Assembly: GCF_023721795.1 (NCBI RefSeq)
Contig: NZ_JAMQYE010000001.1
Span: 2,287,671 to 2,351,670 of the forward strand
Direction: 5' to 3'
Origin: Zeimonas sediminis
GTDB taxonomy: Bacteria; Pseudomonadota; Gammaproteobacteria; Burkholderiales; Burkholderiaceae_E
Length of the DNA: 64,000 nucleotides
Positions within the stretch are counted from its first letter, which is position 1, and each line of letters opens with the position of its first letter. The notes below the pieces were generated by a model. The model was not told the DNA's origin and ran no database searches. It worked only from the letters and a program-made list of their open reading frames with translations. The translations under genes and the position numbers were made by a program. Positions 48,659 to 57,661 of the stretch are shown piece after piece.

Positions 48659-49660
48659 TTACTGCACCGCCTTCAGCGCCTGGTCCATCAGCTCGGGGCC
48701 GATCGACGAGCGGAACTTGTCGTAGACCGGCTTGACCGACTTGCGGAAGGCCCCGGCGTCCTTGATCTCGTTGACCTGCATGCCCTTGGCCTTCAGGTCG
48801 GCGACCAGCTTCTGCACGTTCTCGCCGCTGGTCTTGCGCTGCGCGGCAGTGGCGGCGGTGCCGGCCTCGCGCACGATCTTCTTCAGGTCGTCGGGCAGCT
48901 TGTCGAAGCTGCGCTTGGACACCAGCAGGCCGATCGCCGAATACGTGTGATTGGTCAGCGACAGGTACTTGGTGACCTCGTTGTACTTGTTCGCGTTGAT
49001 CACCGCGATCGGGATCTCCAGGCCGTCGATCGTGCCCTGCTGCACGGCGGTGAAGGTCTCGCCCCAGGCCATCGGCACCGCGCTGCCGCCGAGCGACGAG
49101 AACATGTCGATGAAGACCGGGTTCTGCATCACCCGGTACTTCACGCCGGTCACGTCGGCCGGCTCGGTGACCGGCTTGCGGTTGTTGATCATGTTGCGGA
49201 AGCCGCCCTCCATGAAGCCGAGCAGGTAGACGCCCTTGGCAGCCAGCTTCTTCGCGAGCTGCTCGCCGACCGGGCCGTCGAGCACCTTGTGGGCCTGCGC
49301 CTCGTTCGCGTACAGGAAGGGCATGTCGTTGAGCTGGAAGCTCGGCTCCACGTTCGCGATCACCGCGTTGGTGATGATGCCGGCGTCCACGGTGCCGAAG
49401 CGCATGCCCTCGAGCATGTCCTTCTCGTCGCCGAGCTGGCGATTCGGGAACAGCTGCACCTCGATGCGGCCGCCCGAGCGCTTCTCGACTTCTTCCTTGA
49501 AGGCCCGCGCGCCGATCGCGTAGGGATCGGTCGCGCCGTCGGCGGTGGTCCAGCCGAGCTTCAGCGTGGTCTTCTGCGCGAGCGCGGGGGCCGAGGCCAG
49601 GCCGGCGGCCGCGACCGCCAGGGCGACCGACAGCGTCTTGAGCTTCAGGGTGATGGACAT
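48659..49660 (-). CDS. TRAP transporter substrate-binding protein DctP
   Basis: 333 aa from ATG 49660, with AGGAGG seven bases upstream. Signal peptide ends SAPALAQKT. Domain features: KLGWTTADGATDPYAIGA, FPNRQLGDEKDMLEGMRFG, YRVMQNPVF with the ligand Arg, and PMAWGETFTAVQQGTIDGLE. The Arg in the RVMQNP motif typically binds a carboxylate, so the ligand should be an organic acid. It follows the LigI-like gene in one operon. Confidence 0.92.
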   Translation of the reverse strand: MSITLKLKTLSVALAVAAAGLASAPALAQKTTLKLGWTTADGATDPYAIGARAFKEEVEKRSGGRIEVQLFPNRQLGDEKDMLEGMRFGTVDAGIITNAVIANVEPSFQLNDMPFLYANEAQAHKVLDGPVGEQLAKKLAAKGVYLLGFMEGGFRNMINNRKPVTEPADVTGVKYRVMQNPVFIDMFSSLGGSAVPMAWGETFTAVQQGTIDGLEIPIAVINANKYNEVTKYLSLTNHTYSAIGLLVSKRSFDKLPDDLKKIVREAGTAATAAQRKTSGENVQKLVADLKAKGMQVNEIKDAGAFRKSVKPVYDKFRSSIGPELMDQALKAVQ

Positions 49661-49719
49661 GGTCGTTCCTCCTTTGGATGCGTGATCGTCTCTTCGCGTG
49701 CTGTGTGCCCGCCGCGGCC

Positions 49720-50619
49720 TCAGCCGGCTGCGAGCTTCGGGAAGTCGTAGAGAACGGTGGGGTTCTCCACCAGGATACGCCGGCGCGTGTCGGCATCGGG
49801 CACCCAGTCTGCCAGCATGTCGACCAGGTCGGCGTCGTTCGGCATGGCGGTGGCGATCGACGGGTGCGGCCAGTCGGTTCCCCACACCATCCGGTCGGGG
49901 CGCCGCTCGACCAGCGTGCGCGCGATCGGGGTCACGTCGTCGAAGGGCAGCGCCTTGCGCGCGGTGATCCGGTACGGGCCGGACAGCTTCACCCAGCAGC
50001 GGCCGGTGTCGAGCAGGCGCAGCAGCGCGGCGAAGCCGGGATCGCCGGGCGCCTTCGCGGCCGCGCAATGGCCCATGTGGTCGATGACGACCGGCGTCGG
50101 GAAACCGGCCAGCTCGCGGTCGAGCTCCGGGTGATTGCTCACGTCGATCAGGAACTGCACATGCCAGCCGCGCGCCGCGATTCGCTCGGCCAGCGGCCGC
50201 GCCGCCGAGATCGGCACGCCGCCCTTGAACAGCACGTTGACCCGCACGCCGCGCACGCCGCCGGCATGCAGCGCGTCGAGCTCGGCCTCTGGCACGTCGG
50301 GCGCGAGCACCGCCACGCCGCGCAGCCGCTCCGGATGCGCGTGCAGCGCGTCCATCATCGCCGCGTTGTCGGTGCCGTACACGCTGGGCTGGACCAGCAC
50401 GCCGCGCTGCACGCCGAGCGTGTCGTGCATCGCCAGGTACTCGGCCAGCGGCGAGTCGGGCGGCGTGTAGCTGCGCGGCGTGGAATACGGAAAGCGCGAG
50501 GCCGGCCCGAACACGTGCGCGTGGCAGTCGCAGCTGCCCGGCGGCAGGGCCAGCGCGGGGCGCCGCGGATGGCGATCGGGGCCGGGAATCGGCGGCGCCT
50601 CGTCGTGGTCGGGGGACAT
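49720..50619 (-). CDS. LigI-like amidohydrolase (2-pyrone-4,6-dicarboxylate lactonase family)
   Basis: 299 aa from ATG 50619, GGAG six bases ahead. Metal/catalytic residues: CDCHAHVFGPASRFPY (HxH), VVIDHMGHCA and MVWGTDWPHP (Asp). RSYTPPDSPLAEYLAMHDTLG matches the LigI group, which hydrolyses the PDC ring in protocatechuate 4,5-cleavage. Other Lig genes are absent, so a different lactone is possible. Sixty bases upstream of the DctP gene; together they look like import and hydrolysis of a lactone or dicarboxylate. Confidence 0.84.
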   Translation of the reverse strand: MSPDHDEAPPIPGPDRHPRRPALALPPGSCDCHAHVFGPASRFPYSTPRSYTPPDSPLAEYLAMHDTLGVQRGVLVQPSVYGTDNAAMMDALHAHPERLRGVAVLAPDVPEAELDALHAGGVRGVRVNVLFKGGVPISAARPLAERIAARGWHVQFLIDVSNHPELDRELAGFPTPVVIDHMGHCAAAKAPGDPGFAALLRLLDTGRCWVKLSGPYRITARKALPFDDVTPIARTLVERRPDRMVWGTDWPHPSIATAMPNDADLVDMLADWVPDADTRRRILVENPTVLYDFPKLAAG

Positions 50620-50878
50620 CGTGTCTCCGGGATGGCCGCGCGCTCGCCTGCCGGGTCGCGGTTTCGCTTCCATGTCGGAACGCGGCACTGCCCGTGCGAC
50701 GGCGCGGTTTCGTTCTAGGGTCGTGCAGTACACGCGATCCGGCAACGATCAGTCAAGCGCCGCTGCCCGCGCGCGGTCCGTTTGCTCGCAGTTCGCCCGA
50801 CGCGCGCCGGGCGGGCGACGACGATTTTGCGGACAATGAGGGATTCTCCCGATCGCCCGCACGCGCCCCGCCCGGCCC

Positions 50879-52126
50879 ATGTCAGCCGACCCACGATCCA
50901 CCGACGCCGATTCCGCGCCCGCCGGCCCCGGCCGCTGGACGATGCTGCTCGCGCTGGTCTCCGCGTTCGCGATGAGCCAGGCCTTCCGGACGGTGGCGTC
51001 GATCATGGCGCCGTCGCTGCAGCAGGAGTTCGGCCTGTCGGCGCAGGCGCTCGGGCTGTTCGCGGCCACCTTCCACTTCTCTTTCGCCGCGCTGATGCTC
51101 GCGATGGGCATCGGCGTGGACTTGCACGGCTCGCGGCGCACCGTGCTGACCGTGTTTCCGCTCGCGATCGCGGGCGCGGCAGTGGCGGCGCTCGCGCCGA
51201 ACTTCGCCGTGCTGCTGCTCGGCCAGGCGATGATCGGCATCGGCTGCTCGCCGGCCTTCGTGGCGAGCACCGTGTTCATCTCGCGCAGCTTTCCGGGCGA
51301 GCGCTTCGCGGCGATCTCGGGCATCGCGATGGCGGTCGGCACGATCGGCATGCTGCTGACCGGCACGCCGCTGGCCTGGCTGATCGAGGCGAGCTCGTGG
51401 CGGGCCGGGTTCGGCGTGCTGGGCGGGCTGTCGGTGCTGTCGTGGCTGGCGATCCACCGGCTGGTGCGCGAGCCGGCACGCGGCGACGGCCTGGCGCCGC
51501 AAACGCTGCGCGACGCGCTGCGCGGCTTCGTGGCGCTGCTGCGCATGCCGCACACCTGGGGCATCGTGGCGATCGGCGGCGTCTGCTACGCGTCCTTCGT
51601 CACCCTGCGCGGCCTGTGGCTCGCGCCGATGATGGTCGAGCGCTACGGCTTCACGCTGGTGCAGGCCGGCAACGTGGCGGTCGCCGCCACGCTGGCCGCG
51701 CTGTTCGGCCCGCCGGCCTTCGGGCGCATGGACCCGGGCCCGGGCAGGCGGCGCAAGGTGATCGTGGCCTTCTCGCTTGGCGCGGTGGCCTTCTTCCTGG
51801 TGCTGGCAGCCGACCCCGGCGCGCTCTTCACCGCGATCGGCATCCCGGTGTTCGCCCTGCTGTCGGGCTACTCGATCCTGCTGTACACCGAGGCGCGCGG
51901 CGCCTACCCGGCCGCGATGGCCGGCCGCGCGATCTCGCTGTACACGATGGCGATGTTCCTCGGCGTGGCGGTCATGCAGTGGCTGACCGGCGCGGTGGCC
52001 TCGGCGGCGGCCGGCTGGGGTGTGCCCACGTTCGCGGCGGTGTTCGGCACGGTGGCCGCGATGCTCGCGGCCGGCACGATCGCCTTCGCGCTGTCGCCGA
52101 AGCCGCGGGCCGACGATGCGCGATGA
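50879..52126 (+). CDS. MFS transporter (12 helices)
   Basis: 415 aa. Begins MSADPRSTDADSAPAG, then ALVSAFAMSQAFRTVASIMA and loop motif GIGVDLHGSRRTVLT. About 12 helices. Divergent from the LigI/TRAP operon (about 260 bases between starts), with no gene between. Substrate unknown; the arrangement suggests a related organic acid, but that is a guess. Confidence 0.86.
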   Translation: MSADPRSTDADSAPAGPGRWTMLLALVSAFAMSQAFRTVASIMAPSLQQEFGLSAQALGLFAATFHFSFAALMLAMGIGVDLHGSRRTVLTVFPLAIAGAAVAALAPNFAVLLLGQAMIGIGCSPAFVASTVFISRSFPGERFAAISGIAMAVGTIGMLLTGTPLAWLIEASSWRAGFGVLGGLSVLSWLAIHRLVREPARGDGLAPQTLRDALRGFVALLRMPHTWGIVAIGGVCYASFVTLRGLWLAPMMVERYGFTLVQAGNVAVAATLAALFGPPAFGRMDPGPGRRRKVIVAFSLGAVAFFLVLAADPGALFTAIGIPVFALLSGYSILLYTEARGAYPAAMAGRAISLYTMAMFLGVAVMQWLTGAVASAAAGWGVPTFAAVFGTVAAMLAAGTIAFALSPKPRADDAR

Positions 52127-52180
52127 AGGGCCGCGACGACCCCGGCCCGGGCGAAGCGACCCGAGCCGCGTGCCCGCCGG

Positions 52181-52933
52181 TCAGACCGCCAGCACCCGCT
52201 CCAGCGGCACGCCCCGGCAGTCCATCTCGTATTCGAGCTCCTGGACCGGCGGCCGGTTGAAGTGCCAGGTGATGCCGGCGCGCATCGCGCCGCGCCGCAC
52301 CAGCTCGTCGCCGAGGAACGGGTGGATGTCGTGCACCGTGTAGACCTGCGTGGCGGTGCAGTCCTCCCAGCCGAAGCCCAGCGCGCGCAGCCGGTTCTCC
52401 ATCTCGCCGAGCACCCAGCGCGCCTTGGTGCGCAGGCCGGCCGGCGACACGTCGCCGCGCGCGACCACGTTGTCGCGGTAGTCGCCCTTGCCCTCGGCCG
52501 ACTCGCCGCTGCCGGCCACCACGAAGGACGGCGCCGCATCGGCATCGGGCACCGTGTAGCAGAAGGCGTGGAAGCCCGGCTCGGCCGGCGGGTCGAGCTC
52601 GGGGCACACGTTGCTGCGCGCCACCGGGTTCACGTCGCCGCTCATCAGCCCCCAGCGGCGCAGCGTGACGATGTAGATCGCGTTGAAGTCGCGAAAGCCC
52701 TGCTCGGTGAACGGCGCGGGCGAGCGCAGCTCGCAGGCGCAGAACGCGGTGTTGGGCCGGCCGATCGAGGCCAGGTGGCGCTCGATGCGCTCGAAACCCT
52801 CGGCGAGCGGCACCACCTTCGAGAAGCGCACGCGCTCGATCCGGAAGCCGGGCTCGGCGGCCACGCCGCCGGAGTACTGGGACACGGCAGGGATGTAGCG
52901 ATAGCCGCCTGCGGCGAGAACCTGGGTGCTCAT
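52181..52933 (-). CDS. CnbZ-like (2-amino-5-chloromuconate deaminase-type) protein
   Basis: 250 aa. Opening YRYIPAVSQYSGGVAAEPGF, then FCACELRSPAPFTEQGFRDF, VARSNVCPELDPPAEPGFHA and GDVSPAGLRTKARWVLGEME, and the ending block TQVYTVHDIHPFL. I recall this pattern as the CnbZ family, which deaminates 2-aminomuconates and lies outside amidase folds. No signal peptide. It follows a complete Liv transporter by 25 bases, suggesting the imported compound or a product is its substrate. The name rests on memory of the family. Confidence 0.62.
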   Translation of the reverse strand: MSTQVLAAGGYRYIPAVSQYSGGVAAEPGFRIERVRFSKVVPLAEGFERIERHLASIGRPNTAFCACELRSPAPFTEQGFRDFNAIYIVTLRRWGLMSGDVNPVARSNVCPELDPPAEPGFHAFCYTVPDADAAPSFVVAGSGESAEGKGDYRDNVVARGDVSPAGLRTKARWVLGEMENRLRALGFGWEDCTATQVYTVHDIHPFLGDELVRRGAMRAGITWHFNRPPVQELEYEMDCRGVPLERVLAV

Positions 52934-52958
52934 CTTGTTCGTCTCCTGGAACTGGGAA

Positions 52959-53717
52959 TCATTCGGCGAGCACGCCCAGGTAGGCCTGGCGCACTGCCGG
53001 GTCGCGCAGCAACTCCTGGCTGGGCCCGTGCTGCACCACCTTGCCGGTGTCCATCACGTAGGCCGAGTGCGAAAGCTCGAGGGCGGTCACGACATCCTGC
53101 TCGACGACCAGGATGGTGAGGCCCTCGTCGCGGTTGAGCGCCACCAGCGCCTCGATCAGCTGCTCGACGAGCAGCGGCGACAGGCCCAGCGACAGCTCGT
53201 CGATCATCAGCAGACGCGGCGCGCTCATCAGGCCGCGGCCGATCGCGCACATCTGCTGCTCGCCTCCCGACATGGTGCCGGCAGCCTGGTTGCGTCGCTC
53301 CTTGAGCTTCGGAAAGATCGTGTAGATGCGGTCGAGGTCGCGCTGCAGCTCGGCCCGGCCGATCCGGCGCAGGAAGGCGCCCATGATCAGGTTGTCCTCG
53401 ACCGTCATCGCGCTGAACAGCCGGCGGCCCTCGGGCACATGGGCAATGCCGCGCCCGAGCACCTGCGCCGGGTCGCAGCCCTGGATCTCCTCGCCTTCCC
53501 AGAGCACGCGGCCCGCGCGCGCCGGCACCAGGCCGGACAGCGTGCGCATCAGCGTCGACTTCCCGGCGCCGTTGGAGCCGATCAGCGCGGTGATCTCGCC
53601 CTCGCGCACCGCCAGGTCCACGCCCCAGAGCACGGTGATCTCGCCGTACCCCGATTGAAGGCCCTCGATCCTGAGAAGCTCCCGGGCACCGGCCCGCGCC
53701 TGCGCCTGCCCGCTCAT
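52959..53717 (-). CDS. livF: LivF-type ABC ATPase
   Basis: 252 aa from ATG 53717, overlapping the LivG stop (ATGA). Walker A GSNGAGKST, signature TMSGGEQQMCAIGRGL, Walker B LLMIDELSLGLSP and the D-loop are intact, with the LivF-typical VVEQDV. It energises the Liv transporter made by the preceding genes. Confidence 0.93.
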   Translation of the reverse strand: MSGQAQARAGARELLRIEGLQSGYGEITVLWGVDLAVREGEITALIGSNGAGKSTLMRTLSGLVPARAGRVLWEGEEIQGCDPAQVLGRGIAHVPEGRRLFSAMTVEDNLIMGAFLRRIGRAELQRDLDRIYTIFPKLKERRNQAAGTMSGGEQQMCAIGRGLMSAPRLLMIDELSLGLSPLLVEQLIEALVALNRDEGLTILVVEQDVVTALELSHSAYVMDTGKVVQHGPSQELLRDPAVRQAYLGVLAE

Positions 53718-54460
53718 GACGCCTCCGCCGCGACCTGCGCGTACTTCTTGCCGAGATAGGCCTCGACGACCTTCCGGTCGGCCACGACCTCGGCGGGCGA
53801 GCCGTCCGCGATCAGCGCGCCGTTGTGCAGCACGACGATCCGCGAGCACACCGACATGACGACCTTCATCAGGTGCTCGATCAGCACGATCGTGACGCCC
53901 GAACCGGCGATCTGCCGGATCAGGTCCATCGCCTGCTCGACCTCGGCCGAATTCAGGCCGGCGTTGACCTCGTCGAGGAACAGCAGCTTCGGATTCATCG
54001 CCAGCGCCTTCGCCAGCTCGAGCCGCTTGCGCATGGCCAGCGTGAGGCTGGCCGCCGGCTTGTCGGCGGCGAACGCAAGACCGACGAACTCGAGCTTCTC
54101 CGCGGCGACGCGATTCGCCTCGCGAATGCCCGCGCTGCTCGAGAACAGCGCGGCCGCGGCCACGTTCTCCCTGACGCTCAGCTCGGGAAACGGCTGCACG
54201 ATCTGGAACGTGCGCGCCAGCCCGTTGCGCGCCGTCTGGTAGGGCCGGTAGCGGGTGATGTCGCGCCCCTCGTAGATCACCCGCCCGCTCGATGCGCGGT
54301 GCACGCCGGTGATCACGTTGACCAGCGTGGTCTTGCCGGCGCCGTTCGGCCCGATCAGGCCGAGGACCTCGCCGCGCCCGATGCTCAGCGAGACGTCCTG
54401 CAGCGCGAGCAGGCCCCCGAAGCGACGGGACACCGACTCCAGCTTCATCAGCTCGGTCAT
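53714..54460 (-). CDS. livG: LivG-type ABC ATPase
   Basis: 248 aa. GPNGAGKTT, signature-like LTLAMRKRLELAKALA, FLDEVNAGLNSAEVEQ and LIEHLMKVV. The signature lacks LSGG, as in a known LivG subgroup. Start and stop overlap livM and livF by four bases each, so the four transporter genes are coupled. Confidence 0.93.
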   Translation of the reverse strand: MTELMKLESVSRRFGGLLALQDVSLSIGRGEVLGLIGPNGAGKTTLVNVITGVHRASSGRVIYEGRDITRYRPYQTARNGLARTFQIVQPFPELSVRENVAAAALFSSSAGIREANRVAAEKLEFVGLAFAADKPAASLTLAMRKRLELAKALAMNPKLLFLDEVNAGLNSAEVEQAMDLIRQIAGSGVTIVLIEHLMKVVMSVCSRIVVLHNGALIADGSPAEVVADRKVVEAYLGKKYAQVAAEAS

Positions 54461-55398
54461 TGGCGCACCCTCGCGGCCTTGAACCGGCGGCCGATCGACA
54501 CCAGCCCGTGCGGCAGGAACAGCAGCAGCACGACGACCAGGAACCCGAGCACCCCGGAATGCACCTGCAGATAATTGCGCCAGACGATCTCCTCGATGCC
54601 GAGGAAGGCGAAGGCGCCGAGCACCGCGCCAGCCGTCGAGCCGAGGCCGCCGAGCAGGGCCATCACGATCGGCTTGACCGAGAACAGCACGTCGTAGACG
54701 TCGGGCGGCTCGATGTAGTGGACCCACGCCGCGTAGAGCGTGCCCGCCATGGCCACGAACACGCCCGACAGCGCGAAGGCCAGGCTCTTGTACAGCGTGG
54801 CGTTGACGCCGATCATGTCGGCCGCCGACTCGTTCTGCCGGATGCAGACCAGGCCGAAGCCGAGCTTCGACTTCTCGACCGTCACCACGACGACCAGCGT
54901 CAGCAGCAGCAGGCCCCACATCGCGAGAAAGAAGAAGGTCGCCTCGGCCGCCGGCCCGCCTGCGGGCAGGGTGCCGAGCGGGATGTTCAGGCCCATGCCG
55001 CCGCCGGTCAGGTCCGTGGCCGTGTTGGTGAGCTCGCGCAGCACCTCGGCCACCGCGAGGCTGGCGATCGCGAAGTAGTGGCCCCGCAGCCGAAGCAGCA
55101 CGGCGCCCAGCAGCATCGCGCCGCCGAAGGCGATGGCACCCGCGAACGCGAGCGCCACGAGCAGCGCGGCCCCCTTGGTGAGCAGCACGCCGCCCACGTA
55201 GGCGCCCAGCCCGAAGAAGGCCGCGGTGGCGAACGACGGGTAGCCCGCCAGGCCGCCGATCACGTTCCAGGACACCGACATCACCGCGTACATGCAGAGG
55301 AAGGTGCCGAGCCGCAGCGTGTACGACTCGCCGACCAGCGGCAGCGCGCCGAGCGCGAGGATCGCCGCGAACAGAAGGACGTCGCGCGGGCGGATCAT
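54457..55398 (-). CDS. livM: LivM-type ABC permease
   Basis: 313 aa, about nine helices: VMSVSWNVIGGLAGYPSFAT, RGHYFAIASLAVAEVLRELT, TGGGMGLNIP and GVNATLYKSLAFALSGVFVA. Overlaps livH and livG by four bases. Compare the fused LivM in the operon at 27.5-30.2 kb, which lies in an otherwise similar gene set. Confidence 0.92.
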   Translation of the reverse strand: MIRPRDVLLFAAILALGALPLVGESYTLRLGTFLCMYAVMSVSWNVIGGLAGYPSFATAAFFGLGAYVGGVLLTKGAALLVALAFAGAIAFGGAMLLGAVLLRLRGHYFAIASLAVAEVLRELTNTATDLTGGGMGLNIPLGTLPAGGPAAEATFFFLAMWGLLLLTLVVVVTVEKSKLGFGLVCIRQNESAADMIGVNATLYKSLAFALSGVFVAMAGTLYAAWVHYIEPPDVYDVLFSVKPIVMALLGGLGSTAGAVLGAFAFLGIEEIVWRNYLQVHSGVLGFLVVVLLLFLPHGLVSIGRRFKAARVRQ

Positions 55399-56261
55399 TC
55401 GAAGCCCCGCTTGCCGAGCAGGCCTTGCGGCCGGAAGATCAGGAACAGGATCAGCAGCGCGAAGGACAGCGTGACCGCGTGCTCGGGCCCGAAGGCCATC
55501 GCGCCGAAGCTCTCCACCAGCCCGAGCACCAGGCCGCCGACCACCGCCCCGGGCACGCTGCCCAGCCCGCCCAGCACGCAGACCACGAAGGCCTTGCCGA
55601 GGTAGGGCGTGGCCGACAGCGGCGAGATCGGGAAGATCAGCGCGAGCAGCACGCCGGCGCAACCCGCCATCGCCGCGCCCAGCCCGAATGCGGCGGCATA
55701 GGTCGACTTCACCTGCACCCCCATCAGCGTGGCCGCATCGCGGTCGAGCCGCACCGCGATGATCGCGCGGCCGACCTTCGACTTCCGCAGGATCACGTAC
55801 AGCGCCCCGGTGAGCACCAGCGCGAAGCCCATCGCGACCAGCCGGTCGATCGGAACCACGATGTCGCCCAGCGCCACGGTGCCGAGCGGCGGCTCGAGGA
55901 TCAGGCGACGATAGTCGGCCTTGAAGGCCAGGATCATCGCGTTGTTCAGGATCAGGTCCAGGCCGAAGGTCAGCGTGAGCGTGACCAGCACCGGCGCCGC
56001 GATCACCCGGTTCAGCAGGCCTCGCTGCACCGCGTAGCCGATGGCGTAGAACAGCGGCGCCGCGATCGCCAGCGTGAGCCACGGGCTGAGGCCCATGGAG
56101 TTGTACGCGCCCCAGGCCAGGTAGGACCCGAGCACGATGAACGAGCCGTGCATCAGGTTGATCACGTTCAGCACGCCCCAGACCAGCGAGAAGCCGGCCG
56201 CGATGCAGGCGTACAGGCAACCGAGCACGATCCCGTTGACCAGGATTTGTAGCGTGAACAT
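55395..56261 (-). CDS. livH: LivH-type ABC permease
   Basis: 288 aa: LQILVNGIVLGCLYACIAAG, GVLNVINLMHGSFIVLG, AVRLDRDAATLMGVQV and GLGSVPGAVVGGLVLGLVES. Nearly 100 bases separate it from the receptor gene. Fits the standard receptor-H-M-G-F gene order. Confidence 0.92.
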   Translation of the reverse strand: MFTLQILVNGIVLGCLYACIAAGFSLVWGVLNVINLMHGSFIVLGSYLAWGAYNSMGLSPWLTLAIAAPLFYAIGYAVQRGLLNRVIAAPVLVTLTLTFGLDLILNNAMILAFKADYRRLILEPPLGTVALGDIVVPIDRLVAMGFALVLTGALYVILRKSKVGRAIIAVRLDRDAATLMGVQVKSTYAAAFGLGAAMAGCAGVLLALIFPISPLSATPYLGKAFVVCVLGGLGSVPGAVVGGLVLGLVESFGAMAFGPEHAVTLSFALLILFLIFRPQGLLGKRGFE

Positions 56262-56359
56262 GGCGATCCGGTGGGCCGATCAGGAGGGCGCGGCGCGGCT
56301 CGGGCAGGGCGCGCGCGCTGCCCTGCCTGCGCCGCGCGAGCGGCGAGTCGGTCCAGCGC

Positions 56360-57595
56360 TTACTTGACGCCCAGCTTGAACTCGCCCTGCTTGATCGCGG
56401 GCGGATGGACCACGACCGGCTTGCCGCCCTGGATCTGGAACACCGGCGGCTCGAGCGAGTTGATCTGGCCGGTCGGGCCGAAGCGCACCGGCCCCCAGAA
56501 GGTCATCGCGTCCATCGCCGCGAGCTGGTCGCGCACCTTCGCCGGGTCGAGCGTGCCGGCCTTTTCGATCGCCAGCTGGAACAGGACGCCCGCGACCGAG
56601 GCCGAGGCCTCGCCGTAGTCCGGATCGGCGTTGTACTTGGCGCGGAAGGCCTTCACGTAGTTCTCGGTCGTGCCGAAGATGTCGACGCCCTTGTACTTGA
56701 CGGCCGGATGCCACCAGGCCGCGCTGCTGACGTTCTCGGCGCCGGCACCCGTGGCCTCGACGAACTCGCGATACGCCGGACCGGCGATCATCGTGACCAC
56801 CGGCGCCTCGATCCGCTGGTCGGCCATCTGCTTCTTCAGCAGCACCAGGTCGTTGATGTAGCCGGTGGCGAAGATCCAGTGCGGGCTCACCGACTTGATC
56901 TGGGCCAGCGCCGCCGAGTGGTCCATCGTGTTGATCGCGTACTTCTCGAACACGACCACGTTCATGCCCTGCTTCTTCGCCGACTTCTCCATCTCCTGCG
57001 CGATGGCCAGCGGGAAGAGGTCGTTGCGCGCGAGGATCGCTACCCGCTTCACGCCCGGCGCCTTCTCGGCCACGATCTGCGACAGCGGGTCGGTCAGGGT
57101 CTCGTTGGGCGTGAAGGTGCCGAACAGGTACTTGTAGCCCTGGTTGTAGACCTGGGAAGACGAGGCGGTCGGCGCGATCGTGGGAATGCCGTACTTCTCT
57201 GAGACCGTGCTGGCGGCCTTCGCCGCGCCGGAGCCGAAGGGCGAGAACAGGAAGTTGACCTTCTCCTGCGTGATCAGCTTCTCCGCCGCCTGCACCGCGC
57301 GCGGCGTGTTCGACTGGTAGTCGGTGTAGACGATCTCGACCTTCATCTTCTTGCCGCCGACGTTGATGCCGCCGGCCGCGTTGACCTTCTCGGCCCACAG
57401 GTCGTAGCCCCGCTGCTGCTTCTGCGCCTCGGGAGCGAGCGGGCCGGTGATCGGCAGCGGCGCGCCGACGCGGATGGTTTCCTGCGCCGAGGCCTGCGCG
57501 CCGAACAGCGCGGGAGCGAGCGCGACCGCGGTCGCGGCCGCGATCTTCGCCAGGGGACGGGTCGTGCGCGTGGAGAGCGGGACAGTGCCAGGCAT
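56360..57595 (-). CDS. Liv-type ABC substrate-binding protein
   Basis: 411 aa. Signal peptide ends GAQASAQET. Mature start IRVGAPLPITGPLAPEAQKQ, then YTDYQSNTPRAVQAAEKLI and TASSSQVYNQGYKYLFGT. It matches the amino-acid receptor group. First gene of the leftward operon; GGAGG lies six bases ahead of the ATG. A 10-base palindrome and a possible TAGACT -10 lie in its leader. Ligand unknown; a CnbZ-like enzyme at the operon end suggests a carboxylated aromatic or amino acid. Confidence 0.91.
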   Translation of the reverse strand: MPGTVPLSTRTTRPLAKIAAATAVALAPALFGAQASAQETIRVGAPLPITGPLAPEAQKQQRGYDLWAEKVNAAGGINVGGKKMKVEIVYTDYQSNTPRAVQAAEKLITQEKVNFLFSPFGSGAAKAASTVSEKYGIPTIAPTASSSQVYNQGYKYLFGTFTPNETLTDPLSQIVAEKAPGVKRVAILARNDLFPLAIAQEMEKSAKKQGMNVVVFEKYAINTMDHSAALAQIKSVSPHWIFATGYINDLVLLKKQMADQRIEAPVVTMIAGPAYREFVEATGAGAENVSSAAWWHPAVKYKGVDIFGTTENYVKAFRAKYNADPDYGEASASVAGVLFQLAIEKAGTLDPAKVRDQLAAMDAMTFWGPVRFGPTGQINSLEPPVFQIQGGKPVVVHPPAIKQGEFKLGVK

Positions 57596-57620
57596 GCGGA
57601 CCTCCGGGTCGAGAGATTGG

Positions 57621-57630
57621 ATTCGCGAAT
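57621..57630. promoter_or_regulatory. perfect 10-base palindrome ATTCGCGAAT upstream of the Liv receptor
   Basis: Lies 26-35 bases before the ATG at 57595, between the receptor and the first LysR gene. A possible -10 (TAGACT on the minus strand) is just upstream, so a bound protein would sit at the transcription start. It could belong to a neighbouring LysR regulator, but it has no T-N11-A form. Low confidence. Confidence 0.3.
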
Positions 57631-57661
57631 TCAGTCTAGCGGCAGCCCCGCTTCCAGAGAA

